From Clostridiales bacterium (lineage in GTDB: Bacteria; Bacillota; Clostridia; Oscillospirales; Oscillospiraceae): a DNA stretch of 64,000 nt. Shown here piece after piece: positions 8,901 to 16,107 of this stretch (the stretch's first letter is position 1; the number at the start of each line of letters is the position of its first letter). A program made the position numbers and the translations under genes. A model generated the notes under the pieces. The model saw only the letters and a program-made list of their open reading frames with translations. It was not told the origin of the DNA and searched no databases. The DNA is taken from positions 36,145 to 100,144 of the forward strand of contig DXYV01000007.1 of the NCBI GenBank assembly GCA_019415645.1, in the 5' to 3' direction.

Positions 8901-8932
8901 AAAAGCTCCCCTAAAGACAATAGGGGAGCTTT
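8901..8932 (-). terminator. Riboswitch expression-platform terminator
   Basis: A 10-12-bp stem (agctccccta with its complement) and a T-run at its leftward end. It sits between the cobalamin aptamer and the binding-protein start, so ligand binding is predicted to stop transcription. Confidence 0.85.
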
Positions 8933-8984
8933 CATTCGGACATAAAGCCAGCATAAGCCAGCGCCGCACCGCTTTCCCCACCGA

Positions 8985-9172
8985 AAGAACGTGCGCACAC
9001 CACAGACGGCTGGTCTCCTGGCTTGGACTCATCCTCACGCCCGTCTTCCCATCCGGCCCGCCGGACAGTGACATGATTGGGCACTTGTCATCCTTACAGT
9101 AGAGAGGGCTGCTGCGGATTTTCACCGCATTCCCAATGAAAGCTTTCGCTACCGCCTGCTGATTCAGTTGTC
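8985..9172 (-). promoter_or_regulatory. Cobalamin (adenosylcobalamin-type) riboswitch
   Basis: Read leftward, the leader holds the family landmarks in order: GGGAATGCGGTGAAAATCC, GCAGCAGCCC, CTACTGTAA, GTCACTG, GGGAAGACGGGCG and the B12 box AAGCCAGGAGACC (about 9010-9024). It starts at the predicted transcription start of a consensus promoter and ends before an intrinsic terminator. It is expected to switch off the transporter-methyltransferase operon when B12 is plentiful. Confidence 0.95.
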
Positions 9173-9178
9173 AAGGGT

Positions 9179-9207
9179 ATTATAACAGCGGTCTTTTCCC
9201 CTGTCAA
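9179..9207 (-). promoter_or_regulatory. Promoter of the B12-regulated transporter operon
   Basis: Perfect -35 TTGACA (complement of 9202-9207) and -10 TATAAT (complement of 9179-9184), with 17 bases between them. Confidence 0.85.
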
Positions 9208-9271
9208 GGCAGGGAGCCTGCACAAATGCGGTATGTCCTTACGGACAAGCGGGGCGCATCTGGACCAAATG

Positions 9272-9312
9272 AAAAAAGCTCGTCGCAAGCGGTATGACGC
9301 TTGCGACGAGCT
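9272..9312 (-). terminator. Terminator of the disrupted host tRNA-Thr gene
   Basis: A 15-bp perfect stem (9277-9291 with 9298-9312), a 6-base loop and a six-T run leftward. It touches the encoded CCA end of the tRNA 3' half. Confidence 0.88.
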
Positions 9313-9357
9313 GGAGCTACTGATGTGACTTGAACACACGACCTGCTGATTACGAAT
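9312..9357 (-). pseudogene. 3' half of host tRNA-Thr(CGT), cut off by prophage integration
   Basis: The complement of 9312-9357 is the anticodon-loop end, the anticodon 3' stem TCAGC, the T-arm with TTCAAGT, the acceptor strand CAGTAGC, discriminator T and encoded CCA. Past 9357 the sequence is phage DNA. Joined to 48333-48371 it forms a complete 76-base tRNA-Thr with anticodon CGT. On its own it has no promoter and cannot fold into a tRNA. Confidence 0.9.
9349..9357. other. Left attachment-site core (attL)
   Basis: The 9-base core attacgaat is shared with 48333-48341 and covers the tRNA anticodon loop. The host arm on the left reads ctg and the phage arm on the right reads gag, so the reconstructed attP core is an inverted repeat, ctc-core-gag. 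Confidence 0.85.
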
Positions 9358-9469
9358 GAGCATAAATATATTTTGCCAGTATTCGCCCATTCTCATAAAC
9401 CCTTGTGCCACAAGGCCTGCGGGGGTTCTGTGTCTCGTGGAGTTTCGTGAATGAATGTGGGTTTTTGCT

Positions 9470-9492
9470 CAAATAAACCCCAAATAAACCCC
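9470..9492 (+). repeat. Integrase arm-type site candidates, left arm
   Basis: Two abutting copies of caaataaacccc (9470-9481 and 9481-9492). The same 12-mer occurs at 48236-48247 in the right arm. Placement 110-140 bases from the core fits arm-binding sites of tyrosine integrases. Confidence 0.6.
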
Positions 9493-9494
9493 AA

Positions 9495-9530
9495 GAAAAC
9501 CCCTCCCTAAGACGCGCCCAGGGAGGGGCT
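9495..9530 (-). terminator. Terminator of the prophage late operon
   Basis: 9-bp stem (cccctccct at 9500-9508 with agggagggg at 9520-9528), followed leftward by TTTTCTT. It lies right after the last late gene. Confidence 0.75.
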
Positions 9531-9533
9531 ATG

Positions 9534-9956
9534 TCATATTGCGGGGCTATCGACGGAGCCCTCCGGCTCCTGCGGTGCATTGAAGTTCACCGCCGCGGCA
9601 GCGTCGTAGGTTATACCGCCGCTTCGGTGGTCTGACTTTGCCATGTTGAGATAAAATGCACAGACTGTACCATGGGCGGTCCAGGGTAGACCCACCATCG
9701 CGCTGATCCATGGAAGCGAGCCGGTGTAGCCGGTGCGGATGCAGTAGAAGGCCAAGAATAAGCCTCCTACCGTCACCACCCACAGCAACATCCGAATGTC
9801 CGCTATGAGCCGTTTGGAGAAATCCATCTTCTGCAACTTCGGCTCCTGCTTGCCTTTCCGCTTCCGGGCCGGCCGGCGCGTCGCCGCCAGCGCCATGCCG
9901 ACCAGGACGAGGAGAAGTCCCACTACCAGCAGGAGCACTTTCTCCAGGCCGCTCAT
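9534..9956 (-). CDS. Phage membrane protein of the lysis module, unknown function
   Basis: 140 residues with three predicted membrane segments (about 5-25, 56-73 and 82-101) and a basic loop after the first. It overlaps the endolysin gene end by 4 bases and is the last gene of the late operon. The position suggests a lysis accessory or second holin-like protein; no family was recognised. Confidence 0.65.
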   Translation of the reverse strand: MSGLEKVLLLVVGLLLVLVGMALAATRRPARKRKGKQEPKLQKMDFSKRLIADIRMLLWVVTVGGLFLAFYCIRTGYTGSLPWISAMVGLPWTAHGTVCAFYLNMAKSDHRSGGITYDAAAAVNFNAPQEPEGSVDSPAI

Positions 9957-11035
9957 TGCTGTTTCGCCTGCTCCAGCGCTCTGGCCACGGCCTCAGCTAC
10001 GATGTCGCTGATATCCACTTTGATAGCCTTATCGTGGGCATCGAGCAACTTCTTGACCTCCGCCATAATGAGGTCGTAGAGGCGCTTGTCAACGGTTACA
10101 TTCTGCTCCCTGGTGAGGAAATCTTCCCACATCATGTTGGGCTCACCGTCGACGGTAGTGCCGTTTCCGGCCATCAAGCCTTTATCAATGGCCCACTGAC
10201 GGTTTTCCTTGCTCCAGTCCCCGCTGTCGTTGTCCTGGAGTTCCTTCCGATACCGGGTCATATACTCCTTGAACTTTTCGTAGCTCATGTCGTCCTCCTC
10301 CACAGGAATTACAAGAATCTGCCCGGGGTAGATGGTGTACGGGGCGGTGATTCCGTTTGCCTGGGCTATGTCCTGCCAGGCTACTCCGAACCGACCTCCA
10401 ATTACTGAGAGAGAGTCTCCTGCTACCACGGTGTAGGTGCCCCCGGTCGCCCCGCCTGGAGTCTCGGCCTCCCCGCTGTCCGGGACAAGAGAATAGTCGG
10501 GGCGACCATAGCCGCCGATATAGCTGGCCTCAAGGGGGTAACTCTTGTCCCGGACGCACCCGCCGTTGGGCACAACGCCGGCGGCGGAACTGGTGTTTCC
10601 CTCGATGGTGTAAACTCGGCCGCCGGACACCTTTACCACGAGTCCGGTGTGGTACATGGTCTTGCCGCCGTCGTTGGTGAAGAAAATCTGATCACCGGCC
10701 TGGGGGCTGGTGTGAAACTGGCCCTTGTCCTTGTAGTAGCGGGCGGAGTAGGTGCAGCCGGCGCCCAGGCCTTTTTTCGCCTGGCAGAGCAGGGCCATGC
10801 CCAGTTCCAAGCCGAAGGTGTAGATGAAGCACCAGTCCACAAAGATGTCGCACCATGCGTACCCATTCTTATCGCCGTTGTAGACAATGCCCAAGGCGTC
10901 CAGGTCACGGGCATACTTGTTCCAGTTGTTGTCCCCTGGATTGGCGGTCGGGCTGTCGAGTTGAGAGTTGGACTCTTTCTCGATGTAGCCGATCTCCGCC
11001 CGGGCGGTAGCGATCACTCTTTCAGCTGGCGTCAT
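9953..11035 (-). CDS. Endolysin: CHAP-type amidase/peptidase with LysM and SLH-like domains
   Basis: 360-residue lysin. The N-terminal CHAP/NlpC-like catalytic domain (about 1-160) carries the Cys in AWCDIFVDWC, the His in MYHTGLVV and the acidic/Asn segment YTIEGNTSS. A LysM domain follows (about 185-230, TYTVVAGDSLSVIGGRF ... ILVIP). The C-terminal part has an SLH-like sequence WAIDKGLMAGNG ... WEDFLTREQ and a helical tail. The ATG at 11035 is preferred over a TTG further upstream. It overlaps the holin gene by 14 bases. It should cleave host peptidoglycan at the end of infection. Confidence 0.9.
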   Translation of the reverse strand: MTPAERVIATARAEIGYIEKESNSQLDSPTANPGDNNWNKYARDLDALGIVYNGDKNGYAWCDIFVDWCFIYTFGLELGMALLCQAKKGLGAGCTYSARYYKDKGQFHTSPQAGDQIFFTNDGGKTMYHTGLVVKVSGGRVYTIEGNTSSAAGVVPNGGCVRDKSYPLEASYIGGYGRPDYSLVPDSGEAETPGGATGGTYTVVAGDSLSVIGGRFGVAWQDIAQANGITAPYTIYPGQILVIPVEEDDMSYEKFKEYMTRYRKELQDNDSGDWSKENRQWAIDKGLMAGNGTTVDGEPNMMWEDFLTREQNVTVDKRLYDLIMAEVKKLLDAHDKAIKVDISDIVAEAVARALEQAKQQ

Positions 11036-11375
11036 CAGCCCCACCGCCTTCCACAATGGCAACGCTTTCCAGGGGGATGATGCCCTGCGTCAATTCATAA
11101 ACAGCGGCCTCGATCATAGCATCCAGCTTTTCATCGTCAACAGTTACTCCGTGAGAGCGTAGCCACTGCAGGACATACGCTTTCTTCTCTTCACCGCGGC
11201 CCGAACCGGTGTAGATCTGCTCGGCTGCAGAGACTGCGATCTTCACCCAGGCATTGATTTCTTTCTGCTGTTCGGTGGTCGTCTTGCTCTTAATGTAGGG
11301 AATGAGGACGCATGTCACGATGGCACACACGATTGCGACGACGGCTTCAACAATGGGGGTAATATCAAAGGTCAT
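11022..11375 (-). CDS. Phage holin, LLH-type
   Basis: 117 residues: one N-terminal membrane helix (about 8-27) followed by a long soluble amphipathic region with AWVKIAVSAAEQIY and KKAYVLQWLRSHGV, as in the LLH holin family. It lies directly upstream of and overlaps the endolysin gene. It is expected to form the membrane lesion that releases the lysin. Confidence 0.85.
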   Translation of the reverse strand: MTFDITPIVEAVVAIVCAIVTCVLIPYIKSKTTTEQQKEINAWVKIAVSAAEQIYTGSGRGEEKKAYVLQWLRSHGVTVDDEKLDAMIEAAVYELTQGIIPLESVAIVEGGGADDAS

Positions 11376-11387
11376 AGTTATCTCCTT

Positions 11388-11726
11388 TCATTCGTCGAAG
11401 AGGTTATGGATGCCCTGCTCCGCCAGAAAATCCTTTTGCTCGTGTTTCACATCGGCAGCATATTTGAGGGCGGCCTCCATGTCACCGTTGGTGTGACCCC
11501 GCTGCATAGCATGGGCGGTGGCTTCACCCAGGGCAATAGAGGCCCTGGTACTTTGAACAAGAAGCACCATGAGTTTCTGCTGTGCAGAGTTTTTCTTTTC
11601 CTGCTCTTTCTCACGGGCGTCAATGCGGCGCTCCAATTTCCACACGATGAAGCCCATGAGCGCGGACGGGACGCCCATAGCGACGATAAAGGCCACCACG
11701 AGAGCCCCAAAATCAGTCTGGATCAC
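11388..11726 (-). CDS. Small membrane-anchored coiled-coil phage protein
   Basis: 112 residues. An N-terminal membrane helix (about 8-29) is followed by a charged coiled coil ERRIDAREKEQEKKNSAQQ and a soluble tail. It lies 12 bases upstream of the holin gene in the late operon. Size, topology and place fit a holin-associated or antiholin-type protein; that is inference. Confidence 0.7.
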   Translation of the reverse strand: MIQTDFGALVVAFIVAMGVPSALMGFIVWKLERRIDAREKEQEKKNSAQQKLMVLLVQSTRASIALGEATAHAMQRGHTNGDMEAALKYAADVKHEQKDFLAEQGIHNLFDE

Positions 11727-11756
11727 TGGCGAATCACCTCATAGCGCCGGGTGGTA

Positions 11757-12254
11757 TTAGACTGCATCTGTCTCAGCCTCCTCAAAGTACTGCCCGATCA
11801 GTTCGTGTGGCAGGTACTGGAGGATGACCTTGCCGCCCTCCGCCTCACCGGTTCGGGTACAGAGATAGATCTTGCTGTCCTCCGGGTCCAGGTAGTAGAG
11901 GCCATAGGTGTACTCCATCCCTTTGGCCGCCGTGATTGGATTATCGATCGTACCAGTCTCGCCGGGCTTGGATACCGCTGCCCACAAAGCGGGGACCGTG
12001 GGGGGCGCCCAATCCTCGTTGCCGGTGGCGTCATGCTGCTGGAGCAGCTTGTAGATCGTCCCCTCCCACTGGTAGGGGGTGCCCACGGGGATCTGGGTGT
12101 AGTCCCGAGGCCGCCAAGTAGGTACTTTCTTCTGCTCGTTCAGCAGTTCCTCGTCGGTAACCTCACCGGCGACGACGCGGGCCGCCAAGTCTGCGGCGTC
12201 CGCTTTTCCACGCTTCCTGAGTTCTTCAGCGGCTAAGGTCACGATTTCAGCCAT
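11757..12254 (-). CDS. Phage tail-associated protein with CBM5/12-like carbohydrate-binding module
   Basis: 165 residues. After a helical N-terminus, the segment WRPRDYTQIPVGTPYQWEG ... LLQQHDATGNEDWAPPTVPALW matches the aromatic pattern of CBM5/12 chitin-binding-like modules seen in tail and lysin proteins. The start at 12254 has GGAGGGAG upstream and overlaps the previous gene by 8 bases. The likely role is glycan contact at the tail tip. The exact ligand is unknown. Confidence 0.7.
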   Translation of the reverse strand: MAEIVTLAAEELRKRGKADAADLAARVVAGEVTDEELLNEQKKVPTWRPRDYTQIPVGTPYQWEGTIYKLLQQHDATGNEDWAPPTVPALWAAVSKPGETGTIDNPITAAKGMEYTYGLYYLDPEDSKIYLCTRTGEAEGGKVILQYLPHELIGQYFEEAETDAV

Positions 12255-12795
12255 TGCTTTCAACTCCCTCCGTATAAGCCTTCTCCAGCTGGGAGGTGAT
12301 GGCCGCGCCACCGCCTGAACTCTCTAACTCCGCGATTGTGGCGGCCTGATCTGCGATGGTACTCGCTTGCTCCTGGAGCGTAGCAGTCTGCTGGGAAAGC
12401 GCAGCTGCCTGCTCTTGGAGTTGAGATGCCTGGCTGGAAATAGTGCTGTCCTTTTCCGCCGCTTCGCTCTCCAGTTCAGCGATTTGATCTTGGTACTCGG
12501 TCACATCGCCCAGGTACTGGCTCGCTGTCTTCAGAATGACATGATAGGAGCGGGTGTTATTCTGGTACTGTATATCGGCCACCTCAAAGCCGTATCCTTC
12601 CGGCAGACCCGGAGGGGCGTTACCGGTTCCGATGTATTCGATTGCAGGTTGCGCCCAGTTTACGGCTTCGATTTCCTCCAGAGAAGCGAATTCCCGTTCA
12701 AAGACTACCGTATAGCGCCCATTGCCTGGTGTACTACGCATGATCAACCCCGTAGGGAGTCCGCCGATCAGCCACTTCTTTCCGTAATAACTCAT
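12247..12795 (-). CDS. Phage tail protein with C-terminal coiled coil
   Basis: 182 residues: a compact N-terminal domain (about 1-90) and a long Gln/Ala/Glu-rich heptad region (about 95-165, for example LQEQAAALSQQTATLQEQAS) that should trimerise. Located between baseplate-like proteins and the carbohydrate-binding protein, it is probably part of a tail fibre or tip. No family recognised. Confidence 0.65.
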   Translation of the reverse strand: MSYYGKKWLIGGLPTGLIMRSTPGNGRYTVVFEREFASLEEIEAVNWAQPAIEYIGTGNAPPGLPEGYGFEVADIQYQNNTRSYHVILKTASQYLGDVTEYQDQIAELESEAAEKDSTISSQASQLQEQAAALSQQTATLQEQASTIADQAATIAELESSGGGAAITSQLEKAYTEGVESNG

Positions 12796-12805
12796 ACTAT
12801 CACCT

Positions 12806-13399
12806 TCACTTTTTTAGGGATTCTAGGTCATCCCAAGTCATTTCGTCTTCTTCAATATCGCCCCAGGTAAGATTTTTCCCTTCAATGAGTGCCCATGTCG
12901 CTCCACTTCTGAACCGCATGGTGACAGGTCCAAGGGGCATGAATGCCCCTTCTGAGGTATTGCTTACCTGAAGCGTAATCGATGCGTCCAAATCCGTGCT
13001 GGATGTGAAGAAAAGTTGATCAAGGGCAGATTGTATGCCGGAGGTGTCCATGTAAGAGTCAGCGAGGTACACCACGACGAGAGAGGACTGCCCTTCCTCT
13101 TCCGCCAGCCAGCCGGCTCCCTGGAAGTCGAGGGCAGAGAGATCCACGCCGGAAACCGTGATAGTGATCTTGTCGATGCGTATAGCGGATTTGATGTCAA
13201 AGCCATCGCCCGCGCAGGCGGCTTCCGTGAGTTCTAAATACCCATAACTGCCGAGAGCGGCATTCCGAATCGAGGCGCTGAAATATGGGAACTGAAGAAT
13301 GAGATAGCGTAGATTGGATTCAATAGAATTCGCACCGGAAAAGGACAGGTTCTTCAGAGAGCCGGGAAGCAGGTCGAGGGAATAGGCTTCATCGATCAC
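12806..13399 (-). CDS. Phage tail appendage protein with C-terminal TW-x-D-[IL]-E repeats
   Basis: 197 residues, mostly beta-rich, with a C-terminal triplet TWALIEGKNLTWGDIEEDEM followed by TWDDLE. The GTG start overlaps the stop of the upstream gene (GTGA). The upstream gene ends in the same repeat type, so the two share a modular tail domain. It is probably a baseplate or receptor-binding component. Confidence 0.65.
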   Translation of the reverse strand: MIDEAYSLDLLPGSLKNLSFSGANSIESNLRYLILQFPYFSASIRNAALGSYGYLELTEAACAGDGFDIKSAIRIDKITITVSGVDLSALDFQGAGWLAEEEGQSSLVVVYLADSYMDTSGIQSALDQLFFTSSTDLDASITLQVSNTSEGAFMPLGPVTMRFRSGATWALIEGKNLTWGDIEEDEMTWDDLESLKK

Positions 13400-14247
13400 T
13401 CTGAACCACCCCCATTGGGCATAGGAAGGTGCTCCAAATCATCCCAGGTCATATTGGCCGCCTCAATATCCGCCCAGGTCAACGCATAACTCTCCAGCGC
13501 CGCCCAGCTGATAATCGCGGACCAGTGGATTTTGCCCGTGCCAAGCGAGATGGTGTCTCCACTGCGCATAACTGCTGAGAGCAGTACAGTCGCATCGACC
13601 GCACCGTCTTCTGCTGTGCAGGTGAAGACCAGGCTGTCCAAGGCATCCTGCAGATCCGGGAAAGGGCCATGCGGATTGATATAATGCGCGGCAATACCTT
13701 CGTCGTCCTGCAGAATTACCCAGCCTGTCCCGGCAAGCGATATATTTTCAATTGCGTTGCTCTGAACCTTCACCACAATGCTCTGGACGCCGTGGGCGCT
13801 GGCCATGGTAGCATAGTCGCCCAAAACGATCTGCGCATCAAGATCCACATAGCCGAACTGGGTGTTTGCCCATACCTCGACGACATTCATCGAAGCATCT
13901 TCGACACCCTTCCAAAAAGCCAGCAGATTCTGCAGCAACAGAGCCAGCTGTTCATCGGTCGGTTTGTCTGTGAGTTGCCAGATCGTATTGGTCGTGCCAT
14001 CCGCATGGGTAATGTTGATAGGGGTATAAGTAATAGGGCGTTCATATTGCTGATACAAGCTAACCAGGTACTCCATGGCTTGCGTTACCCGATTGAGGTC
14101 GGCGGCGTTGTAGGCCCCCCGCACGCAGGCGGCCCACTCCGCGCGCTCGTCCTCAGTCATGCCGTTGTAGCCTTTTTCGCGCAGTGCCCGCCAGCGCTCG
14201 ACATCCGCAGCAGTCCGGTCGAAAACAAGCGTATCGAGAACTGACAT
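13396..14247 (-). CDS. Phage tail/baseplate protein with TW-x-D-[IL]-E repeats
   Basis: 283 residues. The N-terminal helical part contains EKGYNGMTEDERAEW, typical of tail-fibre proteins in Clostridia phages. A middle beta-rich domain ends in WAALESYALTWADIEAANM and TWDDLE repeats. It follows the 487-residue tail protein with a 3-base gap. Inferred to be a fibre or baseplate subunit; host-range function not proven. Confidence 0.65.
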   Translation of the reverse strand: MSVLDTLVFDRTAADVERWRALREKGYNGMTEDERAEWAACVRGAYNAADLNRVTQAMEYLVSLYQQYERPITYTPINITHADGTTNTIWQLTDKPTDEQLALLLQNLLAFWKGVEDASMNVVEVWANTQFGYVDLDAQIVLGDYATMASAHGVQSIVVKVQSNAIENISLAGTGWVILQDDEGIAAHYINPHGPFPDLQDALDSLVFTCTAEDGAVDATVLLSAVMRSGDTISLGTGKIHWSAIISWAALESYALTWADIEAANMTWDDLEHLPMPNGGGSE

Positions 14248-14250
14248 GCG

Positions 14251-15714
14251 CTAAACCCCCTTTGATTCACTGCTATACACTACAGTGTTGGAAAGCTTGA
14301 TCTCCATTTTTGCGAGATTGCCGGTGTTCGCAGAGCCCCAGCTGTTGGGTATGGTCAAGCAATCGCCAAGTTTCTCGCCGTTATAAACGATTTTGGCCTT
14401 ATTGGTATTCCGGCGCGAATAGTATTCATAGACGCGTTGTGCCACGGCCTGCGCGATCGCGGGAGAAACCAGTGTGGCGTCGGAGATTTTCTTTATGTTC
14501 TGTTTATCAGTTGCCGTGACATCTGGGTTGGACACTGAGAAGATCTCCTCCGTGTCCTCATACTTCGTGCCATTGATAGTCACGGTACCATTGGTGGAGG
14601 CCGTGTATGTGTGGGCCACGACTTGGACCTGGGTCACGATTGCATCTGTATTTACTGTCGTCCCCAGGAAAGTCTGATTTGCAGATATTACTTTCGGCTC
14701 GACACCCGGAGTGAAGATCCGGATCGACGCCCGTCCGTCCGTGGAAGCGCATTCTCCCCAGGCAAACAGGACCTGCTGAAGGGCGGACCGGCGGGTCCCG
14801 GATTTGATGATGCCGGTCAATTGCATATCCTGGACATCGGCATCGAACTCTACTTCGAAAGGCGACGCCAATTCTACGACCAGGGCTTTGGCGCTCGCGG
14901 CGGTATATACGCCTCCGCCAAAGGGGATATCTCCCAAAACACCAATAGCATCACAACAGGTGATGGGGTAGATCCGGCGTGATTTCCTGCTGTAGGAGGA
15001 TACATAGTACACGCCGATCAGTCTGTCATCGTTGCTGATCTCCACCGGCTGCTTTAACTGGAACATGAAATCAACATCTTCCCGGCTGTCCAGCGTCCAG
15101 TTCAGCGTGGAGCTGGGGAGTTCTGTGGAGATAAGGTTCATCTCATTGACGGCCGAAGCGGACCGCAATTCAGACATCCCGAAGGACCGGTGCAAGCCGA
15201 AAATAATGTGGTCGATCTTGGCGTACCGATAAGGCAGGTTCGTCTTTTTGATCGTGATCACCAGCTTGTCATAGCTGGTGACCTTCTTTTGGCAGAAGTA
15301 CTCGACCGCATCGGGAGTGAAGTCGGCGTCTTCCCGCAAAACATCCTGCTGATACCACTTGATATTGAGAGCCGAACAAAATCCGCCCGTGGGCGTATCA
15401 AATCGGAACGATATACCCACGGAGGAGTATTGCTCGTCGAACACTATGGTAATGACGGGCTCCTGTCCTGAAGCGAAGGAGCCGTCCGCCCCGCTCATTT
15501 CGGTGGACCAGAAGGCCGGCTCTATCTCTTCGGCGAGAATGAAGGTCCCGTCAAGCCCCCATTGATTTAGTTCACAGGTAAGGGCTGGCGCTTCCGATGT
15601 CCCAAATGGCAATTGCGTAGGATCGGTGAAGCCTTGAGAAGAAGGCGCGGAAACTGCTGCGTCCGTGTCGGCGCCGGGGGCGATGTCTTTATAAAGCAGG
15701 GTCGTCTTACTCAT
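14251..15714 (-). CDS. Phage tail tip/baseplate hub-like protein
   Basis: 487 residues, beta-rich. It lies after the tape measure and a small tail protein, where siphophages encode tail-tip and hub proteins. The C-terminal half has a hub-like domain with NTDAIVTQVQVVAHTYT and AQAVAQRVYEYYSRRNT followed by GDCLTIPNSWG, a pattern seen in tail-associated lysin-like or gp44-like hubs. ATG overlaps the previous stop (ATGA). Exact family uncertain. Confidence 0.7.
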   Translation of the reverse strand: MSKTTLLYKDIAPGADTDAAVSAPSSQGFTDPTQLPFGTSEAPALTCELNQWGLDGTFILAEEIEPAFWSTEMSGADGSFASGQEPVITIVFDEQYSSVGISFRFDTPTGGFCSALNIKWYQQDVLREDADFTPDAVEYFCQKKVTSYDKLVITIKKTNLPYRYAKIDHIIFGLHRSFGMSELRSASAVNEMNLISTELPSSTLNWTLDSREDVDFMFQLKQPVEISNDDRLIGVYYVSSYSRKSRRIYPITCCDAIGVLGDIPFGGGVYTAASAKALVVELASPFEVEFDADVQDMQLTGIIKSGTRRSALQQVLFAWGECASTDGRASIRIFTPGVEPKVISANQTFLGTTVNTDAIVTQVQVVAHTYTASTNGTVTINGTKYEDTEEIFSVSNPDVTATDKQNIKKISDATLVSPAIAQAVAQRVYEYYSRRNTNKAKIVYNGEKLGDCLTIPNSWGSANTGNLAKMEIKLSNTVVYSSESKGV

Positions 15715-16106
15715 GGCTTCACCTGCGCGTCCATGGGCACGAAGTTGATCTCAATCTCGCCCCAGTAATTCACGCCGTTGACGACCATCTCTATATCCTG
15801 GGATCCGGTTGTGTAGTAGGCCTCATAGGATATAGTAGTTTGACCGTCGGCCGCCTCCAGCATGACGCTGTCATCAACGGAGTGCTCGACAAGATAGTCC
15901 CAGAATTCGTCCAAGCCGGCGTAGTTATCACCGCGGCGAAACACGCGGATCTTGTGGCCGATGTAGGTTCCAATAATATCCCTGACCATGCGCCCTGCTA
16001 AGGCGCGACCGGCGTTCTCTCCATCCAGTACGCTGAAATTTCGATTGTAGGAAGAGATGGCCACATCCGCGTCGAACTCTCTTCCATTCAATTTGATGTA
16101 ACTCAT
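15711..16106 (-). CDS. Small phage tail protein between tape measure and hub
   Basis: 131 residues, beta-rich with N-terminus MSYIKLNGREFDADVAISSYNR. The start at 16106 has GGTGGAGGAG upstream and nearly abuts the tape-measure stop. By position and size it is a distal-tail or tail-tip component. Confidence 0.7.
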   Translation of the reverse strand: MSYIKLNGREFDADVAISSYNRNFSVLDGENAGRALAGRMVRDIIGTYIGHKIRVFRRGDNYAGLDEFWDYLVEHSVDDSVMLEAADGQTTISYEAYYTTGSQDIEMVVNGVNYWGEIEINFVPMDAQVKP

Positions 16107-16107
16107 A

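Noticed and set aside
9470..9492. CRISPR-like direct repeat
   Set aside because: Only two abutting 12-mers without spacers; a matching copy in the other attachment arm fits integrase arm sites better. No CRISPR array or cas gene was seen anywhere in the window.
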